From Triglochin maritima (lineage: Eukaryota; Streptophyta; Magnoliopsida; Alismatales; Juncaginaceae), in contig OY821784.1 of NCBI GenBank assembly GCA_963682175.1, positions 25,587,621 through 25,651,620 of the forward strand: a stretch of 64,000 bases of DNA, written 5' to 3'. The position numbers and the translations under genes are program-made. Positions 23,429 to 34,189 of this stretch are shown here, in pieces. Below the pieces are notes generated by a model. The model had not been told where the DNA came from and made no database searches. It worked only from the letters and a program-made list of their open reading frames with translations. Each line of letters starts with the position of its first letter. The first letter of the stretch is position 1.

Positions 23429-24838
23429 ATGGATGGTTACATGGGTGATCATTCATTTAATTGTTGGGACCAGGACCACTCTCCCTGTTATACTGAAGCC
23501 TTGTATCCTAAGGTGCCTCATACTAACACCCAGTATCGTTGGGACAATCTTAATTGTGTAGCTGAGCAGTCTTCAAATTGGGGTAATATGAGAGACACTG
23601 ACTGCTAGACCGTCATCTAGTTGTGTCATATCATACGTTGGTTAACAAACTAAGTCATTACAAGAAACTTTGGCCTCTTTCGTGCGTACGGTAGAGGGTA
23701 TGATTGGATCGGTGCTTCCAGAAGCCACGCCAGATGACCAGAGTGGTAAGTGGTCAGGTGTTCGAAAAATGTTCGTATGTTCTTCCTAACCCGTATATGA
23801 TGATGCTTTTCCCCAAAGTACTCATTATGACCCATACACATTCATGTCTTACCCAGAGAGGACTTATTCATGGGAAACCCATAGAAATCCTGAGTATCAT
23901 ACTTATGCCCACCCCAGTATCCTCCTCCTGAATGCCCAGAATTCTACCAACACCCAACTACCAATCATTGGACTCATTCTAAGCCCATCAACACCCAAAC
24001 AAAAAATTTCTCAAATTCTGACTTGAACCTCGCAATTGACCCCAAACTTGATTCCTTAAACAAACTCTCCAAACGTTCATGGAAACCACTCAAAATTTCT
24101 TGCAAACTTTGGAAATGCAAGTGCGTCAGATGACACAACAATTAAGTGAATGTCAGGAGGGTGACCTTTCTTGTCAACCTGAGGATTCATCTTTTGATAT
24201 TGAACCCCCACAACATCCACAAATTCAAAACACATATTTTCAAAGTCAAACTCCTAGTCAGTCTGAGGGATTTGGGGTTTCAATTCACGACCACTTGGTG
24301 GAGGAGTCAATCCAAATTAACAATAACATGGACCAACTTGATTTTGAGTTGGCACAAGACTATGCCTTATCTTCTTGTCCCGTGGCCCTTGAGTCACATC
24401 ATCTTAATGTTGTGCCCCTAAAGGAGCCACCTTGGGTGGCGCAACAACTGCCGAATACTCATATTTCCATTAGAACTGATGAGGGTATTTGGATGTCTTT
24501 AGGGATATCTTGGGTAAAAGACTCACCTTCTGTTCACTTGATGTGTCGGCCATGCATAACGAGGTTCTAGACCTCATTTCGACACACCAGCCTATTGGTT
24601 GAAGAGCTTCGATTGATGATTCTGATTTTAATACTACAATGGGGGAACTCTTCCTCCATTGCGTAATTGTTGCCAAACTTTTGAGAGGTTCAAGCTCTTT
24701 TAATTGGATCCTTCAAATCAGACGTCTTTGTGTCTAATTAATGAACATCTCCCGATATCTTGTACTCATTGTGAGAGGGGACCACACATGAGTATTTTGG
24801 CCCTATGTGGTGTCATGTTCTCATTCCATGTACATTGA
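23429..24838 (+). pseudogene. Gag-derived ORF of non-autonomous element C (broken)
   Basis: The reading begins at the ATG at 23429 (MDGYMGDHSFNCWDQD), collinear with copies A (30582) and B (43810). It breaks by about 23608. The zinc-knuckle region is largely lost. An open stretch at 24079-24570 retains the coiled-coil-like segment (EMQVRQMTQQLSECQE), the SIHDHLVEESIQ motif and a part resembling the protease-RT linker of the autonomous polyprotein. The C-terminal family-specific segment (QTFERFKLF, then a stop, then CERGPHMSILAL) runs to the TGA at 24836-24838 with frameshifts. This is the most decayed of the three copies. Confidence 0.78.
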
Positions 24839-25840
24839 TCCACTATGAGGTTCCCTTTCGTTGTCCATTGAAAAAGGATGATGAGAGCTTTTTTGTATAT
24901 AGTTATATAAAAAAAGAACATAAAAAACATTGGTTGTCGTGTCTCTCATTCCTTAAAAAAATTAAGAAGTCCACCCTGAACCTAGTGAGTCAAATAACTT
25001 CTGTTTGTTAGTATAAGGGAGTTTCTCTTAGTCAATGACCCTTAAACTCGTGTTGAGAAACCTTAAATGTAGGGGTTTTGGTTCATATGTAGATAAATAA
25101 TAATATAGTGTTCTCTCTTGTTTCATGGCTCCTATGACTCGGGAAATTAGATCTGATGGGACTAAGTACCTGGTGCTTTCGAGTCATCTGACTTGGGATG
25201 CACCGACCAAAATCCCATTACACGGGTCGTAGGGATCGCCCTGTGTGGAGATTTGGTGAAAGGTGTACGTGATAGTGTAAGTCCTCATAGGCAATGATGC
25301 ACGAAACTTGACCCTGAGAGAATGAAACTCCAACTGTACGTCATAGTGTAAGTCCTCATAGGCATCGACGCATGAAACCGGACCCTGAGAGAATTAAACA
25401 CGAACCGTTTTAATTCCTTGTTCAGAAAAAAATAAAATAAAAATAAGATCCTTCATCGACTTTACACAACGTATCATTTCAGGATATTAAGGTTGCTCGT
25501 GTCTTTAACCTAAGTCCTTAATTAACTTGCATGAATGGTTCCCTAAGCTAGGTGTGTGGACTGGATACATATATAGATTCAGCCCATTGGATTACCGTGT
25601 CCAATAATCGACAAAAGTAGGTTCATCGAATCGTGTCGTTAGGTTGAATAATGCATCAATATTCGGATTTTGTGGATATATCCGTTGAGAACCCTCAGGA
25701 GACACCACTCCTCCTTGAGGACAATGGGGTTTAATAGCGTGTTGCATGTGCTAAGTGCAATCGTGATTCCTACGAAAGTGAGTTAGGATTTTCCTTTTCG
25801 TATTTTCTCTTTCTTCGTTTTGCTTGGGACTAGTAAAAGA
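24839..25840 (+). mobile_element. 3' untranslated region of element C
   Basis: It is collinear with 46030-46890 of element B and, in reverse, with 55845-56700 of the autonomous element (for example the ccctatgtggagatt-type block near 25243). A roughly 50-bp segment around 25270-25300 is partly repeated at 25335-25365 (gtcctcataggca). There is no coding signature. Confidence 0.7.
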
Positions 25841-25856
25841 TAAGTGTGGGGGTATT

Positions 25857-26081
25857 TGATTGAACCTTTATAGGAGGACATGCGCCTCTAGGACGTGCTG
25901 CCCTTTTAAACATGGTGTTTGTCCTCTCTATACTTACGATAAGACATTTTTTAACACGGGGTATTCCATCATTTGCAGTGTATTTCATCACTTCTGGGGG
26001 TACCTTTTTACACTTACGATCGAGCCTTTTAACACCCTAGTTGTCTTTTTTCGGGCCTCGAGGATTGAACATTTTCCTATT
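25857..26081. other. Unassigned flank, resumes at 27590-27754
   Basis: This sequence and 27590-27754 are the two halves of whatever the solo LTR at 26082 inserted into. No family is recognised. The first 8 bases match an LTR start. Confidence 0.4.
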
Positions 26082-27589
26082 TGATTATTAGCATATCATA
26101 CATTGCATTCATGCTATATATCCTTTATTTTACCCCAAAATTGTGTGCTACTCAAGTGTTTGTTTGATGTGTTTCAGGTTTTAGGTAATAAAGTGGAGAA
26201 AGGAACCAAAATGCAAGAAGAAATGACTTTGTTGAAGCATTTTGGACTTGGTTGTCATGCTCAAGGACCCATTTGCAATTAAGGAAGGACCCAGATGAAA
26301 TCTAGAGGGACCTGAGCATAAGGAAAACATTTCTGGTGCCAATCCATAAACATCATGATATTGAGTAGTATTTGGGAAATTAAGGAAAAAAAGGTTTGAA
26401 CCAGCGACCTAGAGTGCACCTCCATGCAAAATAGAAAACTTAAGCTTTTGGGAGAATTAGGGGTTAATTAAAGCCAAAAGATCCACCAACGACAAATTAG
26501 TTTGGTCCAAATCCCCCCAAATTTCACCTATGGCTCGAGCTTGTTTATTTGGGTGCACCAGACTATAGAGAAATCAATTACAATCATCGGATTGCTTCCA
26601 GATTCATCTACACCACTCTTTGTTCTATAAATAGCAATGTTTATCCTACCTTTCTTCTTGGGCTCAACCTCCACCATTAGAATAGCTTTGGTTTTATCCA
26701 ATTTGGGCAGTAGAGAAAGGTGAGATTTGAAACTTATAATATTACTCTTTTGTTAATCTAAAGGTATATTTTCCTTCCTCTTTTCTCTAGCTTTGTTTCT
26801 ATCCAAGTATTGTTGGTAGATTTAGTAGTTTGCTTTTCTTACCATATTTAATGTAGGTGTCTTGCTTCCCATACTTGTTATCATGAGTAGAGAGTAGATC
26901 CACCCCATTCGGGGTGGGGTGATGTCGACTATTTGTTGTGTGATGATGGGTTCTTCTTATTTGTGTCATTTCCATGTGCTTAATATAAATCTATACTTGT
27001 AGCATGCTTAAACTTGTATTATATGGGAAAATGACCACACTAGGTACTTGTCTCATGCTAGATCTAGAGTTTATGTTGTTGCTTGAAATGGTTTATCCTT
27101 GTATGGAATTGGCTAGTTATGTACGGATGCTTGATTAGTAGAGAATGCATGAATGTCTTGAGTTTTATGGATGGTTAATTGATGTCCTAATGGCCACACT
27201 AGGTTCTTAGTTCATTTTTTAGAACTCAATGTGCATCTTAACTTCATGTCTAACTATATTAGTCTTGTATTCATGTATATGTAGTTGATGTTAATTAGAC
27301 TCAGGACTAGTTTCTGGTTGATTTCACATACTTTACACATTTGTGCATCATGTAATCAAGAACCAGTCACACACAAATACCTACGCACCTCCACTCCTTG
27401 GGGGTTTAATTTAATTATTTATTCATTCATCATTTTATGTATTTTGTTTAGCATAATCCCTTCACTCTCATCTCCTTTCCCACTCGAGTATGTTAGTCAC
27501 GACAACACTCACAACGCCTTAAGGTTCGACCCGTATTTGTCACGTCTTCACCGACACCGTGAACTTGCGGTTATTAAAATGATAAATCA
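26082..27589 (+). mobile_element. Solo gypsy LTR (U3 type b), best complete copy
   Basis: It starts TGATTATTAGCATATC and ends gataaatca, giving matching inverted ends. The flanks are ctatt (26077-26081) and ctatg (27590-27594), a 4-of-5 match to a target duplication. The TATA box tataaatag is at 26636-26644. No internal region is attached. The closing segment ccgtgaacttgcggtt matches the common LTR 3' end of the family. Type b U3 has no paired 18-bp palindrome. Confidence 0.85.
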
Positions 27590-28103
27590 CTATGTTTTAT
27601 AAAGTGCCTATGCGTTAACTTAAGAGAAGAAAGATGACAATTACTAAAAAATTATCCATCACATTTTGGTTCAGTAGTTTATTCAATTATACTGTCCAAT
27701 ATTGATCAACCATTTAGTTTATATTCCATTATTGCCATTAGGTGATTTTGTCAATGATTGACATCATTTCATGCTTACATTTGTATCTTATATCCATTAT
27801 CTTTCACCTAAACAATGCTACGTAATGAACTTTATGTTTGAATTTTAGAAATAAATAGGGTTGAAGAGAAGAGGCATGAAATGACCTAAAAGCAGGAAAA
27901 AAGACTGAGTTGAGAGACTCGAAGGACCTGAATGCAAGATAGAAGGACCAATGAGCAAACAAGAATACTCCACACCATCATGGGGAGTATTTTGGCAATT
28001 CTATTCGGGTCGGAGCTCCAGCAAGCGAAGTAGATGCATCAAAGACCAACAAATCCATCTAGAAAATCCCAGAAGAAAAACCCAGAAGGATCCAAACCCT
28101 GTA

Positions 28104-28142
28104 GACCGCCAATTGGCAGTCTGGGACCGCTAATTGGCGGTC
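28104..28142. promoter_or_regulatory. Paired 18-bp palindrome in LTR U3
   Basis: gaccgccaattggcagtc and gaccgctaattggcggtc are separated by 3 nt, a 21-bp pitch. The same arrangement recurs in other LTRs and in the leader. It is a likely protein-binding or structured element by position; its function is not known from the sequence. Confidence 0.7.
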
Positions 28143-28261
28143 CGGGTTGCTCCGGAGCCGCTAATATTTCTTTGGGTCATGTATTAGAGTGTGTTTAGTC
28201 TATTTTTGGTATTTGTTTAGTCCCATACCAGGAGATTGTCCCGGATTACTTTTTCTATGGC

Positions 28262-28270
28262 TATAAATAG
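28262..28270 (+). promoter_or_regulatory. TATA box of element A LTR promoter
   Basis: tataaatag lies about 120 bp downstream of the paired palindrome and 25 bp downstream of the second palindrome-like element. The same order is kept in the other type a LTRs (41801-41809, 47415-47423 and, on the minus strand, 55292-55300). Confidence 0.75.
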
Positions 28271-29160
28271 AACTTTTCACCTTCTATTGTAATGACTCAT
28301 TGCTTGGTGGCATTCTCTCTACTTGAAGTTAGCCTTGAAGAAAAATTCAAGGTGGAGAAGAGTGTTTCCTTCAATGTGAGTCATTTTAATAAAATAATTG
28401 TTCTTAGTTTCTTTTAATCTTGTCTTTTAATTCTTGCATGCTTCTTTAGTTTTACTTTCCTCTCCTTTCCTTTTAGCTTCTTTAATATTTCTTGCTTGCT
28501 TAGGTTAATTTCATTTCAATAGAATATTTCATTTTAATGTATGTTGTAGAGTAATGATCAGTGAGTAGTTCCATCCAGTTTGGCGGTGGAGTAGATGTTT
28601 ATACATGTTATGTAGATAGAATGAATGCTAGACATTGTTGTTTGTGAGAGATGTTAGTATGCTTGTTTGAATTAATAAGAACTTTTACTTGATGGTTTCT
28701 TCCATAATGTTTAGGTACATTCCATGCTTGTTATGTTCTTAATAACAAACTTGTCATGTTCATATTAATCACTCAGGTTAGTGCTTTAAATGATTGGTCT
28801 TGCCATTAGGTACTTCTTATGCATTAACAAACACTAACTACACTTGAGCTTATTATATGCATTCACCACACTTATTTCATGTGTACACACACACTCCACC
28901 CCTTAGGGGTTTTCCATTCTTGATTTCTATGTTCTTTTATTAGTTGCTTAGTTTAGTTTGTTTTGTGTTTTCATTTCCTCCTTTCTAGTTTACTAGTTTA
29001 GTTTAGTATAGTTTAGTTTAATCAATCCTTCCCCCTTTCTTTCCCACTCGCCTTCGAACAAACCAGAGTCAACACACCTCCCTGTGGATCAACCCGTACT
29101 TGCCACCGCTTCAACGCGGCCGTGCACTTGCGGTTAATTAAAACATATCAATCAAGTTTT

Positions 29161-29178
29161 TGGCACTGTTGCCGGGGA
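29161..29178 (+). promoter_or_regulatory. Primer-binding site of element A
   Basis: tggcactgttgccgggga lies 6 nt after the LTR end. Athila/Tat elements characteristically use a site of the form tggcgccgttgccgggga, reported to pair with tRNA-Asp. Three substitutions or fewer separate this copy from that form. Confidence 0.85.
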
Positions 29179-30581
29179 GGTGTTCTGTCCAGACTTTGGT
29201 TTGGACGATTCGAGTAGTTTTAATTTTTTGTTTTTAGTTTTTGTTTGTTTCAGGGATTCTGAGGATCAAGGGGAGGCTACTGGAGGAATTGGAGCACAAG
29301 AACTTCAAAAGAGACCACCAATCAGCGGTCTGGGACCGCCAATTGGCGGCATGGTGAGCTTGTTCTGGTTGTTCTTTGCTTCAGTGTAGTTGTCTGGGAG
29401 CACAATCTTGTATGTTGTGACTTGTAGTTTGCTCCCAGATCATTAATCACTCCCCTATTAATCAACTTAGCCATTAAAATCCAAAGCAAAAGATTAGACA
29501 TTCTTACATGTTTAGGTCATGCATCATATACTTGACTTAGGCACGTAGTTGTCTTTTATTTTAGATTTATTTTCAGTTGTTGAGCGTGGGCGTGAGGTAC
29601 GCATTTCCTACACTCAATCAAAGCATTTTTGTATGACCATGCGTTAGTTAGTAGGAATTGCATCAGGACAAGAGTGAGGTCAGTGCTTGTTTGGTGAGTT
29701 CCTTGCTAGCCTAAGATTTCATAACATCTTTAAGGTGCATCACCTATAGTCTTCAAAGATAAGGTGGGGGATTTCATCACCCCTCCCTTATCCCCAAAAA
29801 GCACACTCAAGTAAGCTTAATCTAAAAGCAAGTAGACATTGGCCATTAGGACTCGGGCGAATTAGGAGAGTGATCCGGTCACGACCGTCACAGCCTGATC
29901 GTCGTCGCCCACTTTGTCGATAGTAGGAGAGACGAGATCTTCGGATCATGCCTCACTTGCTAGGCATTGTGGTCTTCGTCCGTGTGACCTTGAACTTAGG
30001 CATTGTCTAGCTGTAAGTAGGGCTGGCAATTCGGGTCATGACACGCACCCAAACCCGACACTAAATTTCACGATTCGGGTCGACATGAATGACACGAACT
30101 GTAATTCGGGTCGACACGAATGACACAAACTGTAATTCGGGTCGGGTTCGGGTTGAAGTATTTCGTGTTTCGTGTAATTCAGGTTGACACGAATAACACG
30201 AACTGTAATTCGGGTCGGGTTCGTGTTTCGTGTAATTCGTGTAATTAGTGTCAAACATGCTAGTTCGTGTTCGGGTTAATTCATGTTTGTGTAAATTTGT
30301 GTTCGTGTCATTCATGTCAACCCTTGTTGTAAGGGCCCATAGGCAGTCTAAGCTTCTTTGAGCCGTGTTTGCTAGACTAGGCTTCTATCCTCACCCTTTA
30401 CCCACACTAGCTTTAGGGATTCTTCCATTCTCCTCTAAGTCATCTTCTTCTCACCTACTTCTATGTTCTAGTCTTCTCCCCTTTACACTCTCTGGTATCG
30501 TTTTAGGGTCGAGTCGAGCACTTTTTGCGAGCTTAGCCTCGTGGTGGTGAGAGTGGTCGACTCGAGAGTTTTTTTGTTGAG
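29179..30581 (+). mobile_element. 5' leader of element A
   Basis: The untranslated leader contains a paired palindrome (29313-29330 and 29334-29350) and a MITE (30018-30325). A stem (tcgagtcga at 30509-30517, tcgactcga at 30557-30565) ends 16 nt before the start codon. It is collinear with leaders in elements B and C and the autonomous element. Confidence 0.8.
30018..30325. mobile_element. hAT-type MITE inserted in element A leader
   Basis: It starts tagggctggcaattc and ends gtcaaccctt, whose reverse complement is aagggttgac. It is flanked by gctgtaag (30010-30017) and gttgtaag (30326-30333), a 7-of-8 target duplication. Element B has the uninterrupted sequence ctagctgtaaggaccc. The interior is a patchwork of cgggtcg, gacacgaa and ttcgtgt units. 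It is 308 bp with no coding capacity. Confidence 0.88.
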
Positions 30582-32027
30582 ATGGATGGTTACATGGGCG
30601 ACCATCCATATCATTGTTGGGACCAGGACAATTCTTTCTGGTATTCCGGACCCATGCAACCTAGGGTGGCTGAGACTAACACCCCCTATGGTTGGGACAA
30701 TCTTAATTGTGTGACTGGGAAATCTTCATATTGGAGTAGTATGAGAGAGGCACCAACTGCTAGACCACAATCTACTTATGTCGGATCGTATGTTGGTCAA
30801 CAAACTGAGACATTACAACAACCTTTGGCCTCTTTCATGCGTGCGGTAGACAACATGAGTGCACCGGAGGCTCCAGTAGCCGTACTTGACTGTTGTGGGT
30901 TGAGTGGTCATGTTATTGGGGAATGTCCTTATGTTCCCCCAGACCTTGAGTATGAGAATACCTTTTCCCAAAATGCTCAATATGAGGATTACGCATCCGC
31001 GTACAACCAAAGAGGGATGGATTCATGGGGAGACGATCCTTATTCAAATTCTTATACATCATTTACACCCCAGTATCCTCCTCCCAAATACCCAGAATTC
31101 TACGAACACCCCACTTCAAATCATTGGACTCATTTTCAGCCCATCAACACCCAACCCCAAAAATTCCCAAGCTCTGACTTGGACTTCATAGTTGACCGCA
31201 TACCTGATTCCTTGAAACAAACTGTCCTTGCATTCATGGAAACCACTCAACAGCCCATACAAAATATGTCACTACAAGTGAGTCAAATGACACAACAATT
31301 ACGTGAACATGAGGAGACTAACTTTTCTTGTCAACATGAGGATTCATCTTTTGATATCGAACCGCCACCACCACATCCACAAATTCAAAGCACAATCTGT
31401 GAAAGTCAAACTCCTAGTCAGTATGAGAGACTTGGGGTTTCAATTCACGATCACTTAGTGGAGGATTCGATTCAAATTTAGAATAACATTGACCAACTTC
31501 ATTATGAGTCGGCACAGGATTGTGCCATATATTTTTGTCTCGTGGCCCTTAAGCCACATGATCTTCATGTTGTGCCTATTAAGGACTCACCTCTGGTGGA
31601 GCAAGAGCTCCCTAGTACCCTCAATTTCAAACAACCTGATGAGAGTTTGCCTCGCACTATTGTTCCTGATCATCTTGGAAATGATGGAACATCAAACAAC
31701 TACATTGCTAATGAAGGTATTAGGAGTTCCTTGGAGGATACCTTGGGTCAGAAACTCACTTTTTGTTTGCCTGGTGAGTCGGACATGCCTAACGAGGTTC
31801 CTGACCTCGTTCCGACCCACCAGCATTGCTAATGTTGGAGAGTTTGGATTGATGATCATAACTTCAGTTCCGCGACAGGAGAAACTCTTCTTCCGTTGCA
31901 CAATATGTCCCAAACTCTTGAGAGGTTCAAGCTCTTTCAGTTTGATCCTTTGAATGAGACGCATTTGCGTCCAATTCATGAACCTCTCCTTTCATCATGT
32001 GCTCTTTGTGAGGAGGGTCAAACATGA
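30582..32027 (+). pseudogene. Gag-derived ORF of non-autonomous element A (two stops)
   Basis: One frame runs 481 codons from ATG 30582 to TGA 32025-32027, interrupted only by TAG (31479-31481) and TAA (31830-31832). From the N-terminus it shows a family leader segment (MDGYMGDHPYHCWDQD) and the post-capsid motif MREAPTARP. The zinc-knuckle region is LDCCGLSGHVIGEC; the first Cys seen in copy B is changed here. Then come a Gln/Pro-rich stretch, a coiled-coil-like LQVSQMTQQLREHEE, and a segment matching the protease-RT linker of the autonomous polyprotein (KDSPLVEQELPSTLN, DESLP). The last is a C-terminal part (VWIDDHNFSSATGETLLP, QTLERFKLFQFDPLN) with no match there. Capsid, protease, RT, RNase H and integrase are absent. 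The stop at 31479 is not present in copy C. A Gag-like RNA-binding protein is a plausible ancestral role, by inference. Confidence 0.85.
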
Positions 32028-32236
32028 GTATTCTGGCCCCGTGTGGTATCATGTGTCCCTTTCCAAGTGCATTGACCCACTTTTGAGGTTCCCATTTGAT
32101 GTATTTTTGACAAATGAAGATGGGAACTTATGTTTGTACATAGTTATATTAAAAAAAGACTCCATGAGCGAGCATTGATTGTTGTGGGCCCCAACGGTTG
32201 TGTATTTGGGCCCCATTTCTTTCACGTATTTGTATC

Positions 32237-33770
32237 TTGGGCCTTAATAAATATTAATTTTGATGATTAATTAAACCAAGCTTAGTCAATCAACCTAATC
32301 AATCAAAGTGAGCAAAGACGATTACATGCATTGCATATATATTTGTATACTTGAAATCATCTTAATAGGTTGATCAAGACAATCAAGGAAATGAGCATTG
32401 GGACAAAGACATCAAGACTCAAGACTCAAGACTTATAATCAAAGCTTTGGACCAAGACGTGTAACTTTGTATTTATTGAGTCCATAAGATTTTATATAAA
32501 CTTGAGCACTAGGATTCTGTCTCGTCATTTATCGGTAAACGGAACATATTTCGGTCAACCAAATCCTATCTAGTTCCGTCCACCGAACACCTTTCGGATA
32601 CCCGAATACTTCCCACCAGTAAAACTTAGTTGTTCTCTGGAATTACCCCAACGGAAGACCGAACCACCTTCGGTCGACCAAATAGCCCTAGACCGGTTTA
32701 GGACTTTGCTCCAACGGTCGCTTTCGAATTGAGTCCCTAGAGCCCAATTGGCTTGTCTGATTTCGGACGACCGAATACCTATCGGTCAACCAATTCCTTA
32801 TTAGCATTAGCAGCCCAACGACTATTTATACGTGGCACTTGACCGTTATCGTTAAACCAATTTCCCACTCAATGTTAGTAGAAAACCCACGCTAACTTCG
32901 GTCTACCGAAGTGTACACGGTCAATCGAACTTGAGTAGATCAGAGCCCAACCAATTCTACTGTCCACCGTAGAACGGTGAACCGAATAGACTTCGGTTAA
33001 CCGAACTTATTTAGGGCTAAATAGATAAAAGCTACTGGAGGTTGGTGAACGGTGATCCGATACATAATCGGTCAATCGAGTTCTTAATTCAGACCAATTC
33101 TTCGGACTACCGTTTGGATAACGGTCGACCGAATATGCTACGATTTCTGCCCGAGCTTAAGTCACATATTGCATTCCTATTGGTCCATTTCCCCACCAAC
33201 TCCCAAACGGCTAGTTGATCTAGAAGGCTTTTAAATAGGACCTCATTTGTTGGTTTTGAACATCTTGAACACTTCCTATCTATCAAATACTCAAAGCCAA
33301 ATCCTCTCTATCTACAAGCTCTCAATCCACAACACTCAAGCCTAAACTTCACCACTTGCATATCCAATTTCATATCAATATCAAAGTGTGCTCAAGTATA
33401 GAGTGTTAGTGAGATTGTGATTCCAATTCCTTATTCAAGAATCACCAAGTTGTAAAGCTTTGAGGAAGCTCCCTCTCGGGTTGTGAGAGCAGACACGAGC
33501 GAGGCGAGGTGTTTCGCGAGGCTCGGTGTTGTAAATGCCATTGATCTAGCCCGGAACGGAGATTGGTTAGTGGAACCGTATGCGAGGCTCGGGGGATCGA
33601 GCGAGGCTTGCGAGGAGGACTAGGACCCGGGTGTGGGTGTGTGGGTGCCGAACCTCTCTAAATTCTGGTGTCGACGAATTTGTGGTTTGCAATTGTCTCT
33701 TCCTTAACCCTTCGATTATTATTTTTAATTCCGCATTTATCTATTGATTAGAGGGTCATAGATCCTAACA
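32237..33770 (+). mobile_element. Copia-like LTR packed with small palindromes
   Basis: It starts ttgggccttaataaatatt, joined to element A at a clean break, and ends tagatcctaaca, the same end as the copia LTR at 11071. The interior (32526-33148) carries about 17 variants of a CGGTCNACCG motif. The 3' part has the pyrimidine/purine blocks and gagcgaggcgagg repeats common in copia R/U5 regions. No primer site follows at 33771, so it is a solo or truncated LTR. The family assignment is by resemblance only. Confidence 0.55.
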
Positions 33771-34189
33771 AGTGGATGATGACGAAAAATTTGATAACCT
33801 ACTTATTCAGGATGATCATTATGAAGGAATAAGGATCGAAGATCATGTCATAAAGAAACGAAAAGAAAAATCATAAATGTTAAGTTAGTACTTTGTTATT
33901 TTACGATAAGATCTTATGAGTGTGTTTTGTTTATGAAATTAGAATTACAATTCAGTTTGTGTTAACTGTTTTTTTTGGGTTTTCAGGTGAATGGTAAAAT
34001 TTGTTGTTGTACATAACATTTATTGTTGATATATTTGCTGTTGTATGTTTGTTGTTGTTACTTTTAATGTTGTACATTACATATGCTATGACATAACATA
34101 AAATAAATGTGGTGCAAGTTCTTTTTCAATAGGATGGAGTTTTATGAGAAATTAAAAATAAAACATAACGTCATAAAGAATCTTATAAA
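33771..34189 (+). other. Possible 3' end of a transposase gene
   Basis: A short frame from about 33772 to the TAA at about 33877 is rich in Asp/Glu and ends in KKRKEKS, like the acidic-then-basic tail of a nuclear protein. It is followed by AT-rich untranslated sequence leading into the 85-90 bp repeat array. That order (coding tail, then subterminal array) resembles the end of a DNA transposon. No upstream exon or family motif can be identified, since an LTR ends directly before it. Confidence 0.25.

Larger units (their letters stand above)
22801..25856 (+). mobile_element. Non-autonomous gypsy element C, internal region
   Basis: It contains the 5' leader (22810-23428), a broken gag-derived reading frame, and a 3' UTR collinear with the other family members (gggtgcaccgac region, bgctaagtgcaatcgtgattcc block near 25751). 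It ends in the polypurine tract taagtgtgggggtatt at 25841-25856. Only about the first 8 bp of a 3' LTR (tgattgaa, 25857) follow before unrelated sequence. No protease, RT, RNase H or integrase sequence is present. Confidence 0.8.
27755..29154 (+). mobile_element. 5' LTR of element A
   Basis: It is 1400 bp, starts TGATTGACATCATTTC and ends atatcaatca, so the ends are TGATTGA/TCAATCA inverted repeats. It carries a paired palindrome (28104-28121 and 28125-28142), the 'gattgtcccggatt' element near 28235 and the TATA box at 28262-28270. It is preceded by gtcaa. Confidence 0.92.
27755..32236 (+). mobile_element. Non-autonomous gypsy element A (3' part lost)
   Basis: It has a complete 5' LTR, a primer site, a long leader, a gag-derived frame of about 481 codons and the start of the 3' UTR. 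It stops at 32236 where a copia-like LTR begins, inside a block that continues in element B (cacgtatttgtatc then cccttc). Its polypurine tract and 3' LTR are therefore missing. No protease, RT, RNase H or integrase is encoded. Confidence 0.88.

Noticed and set aside
30036..30315. Two minus-strand frames rich in Thr, Asn and Arg
   Set aside because: They are translations of the repetitive interior of the MITE and have no independent support.
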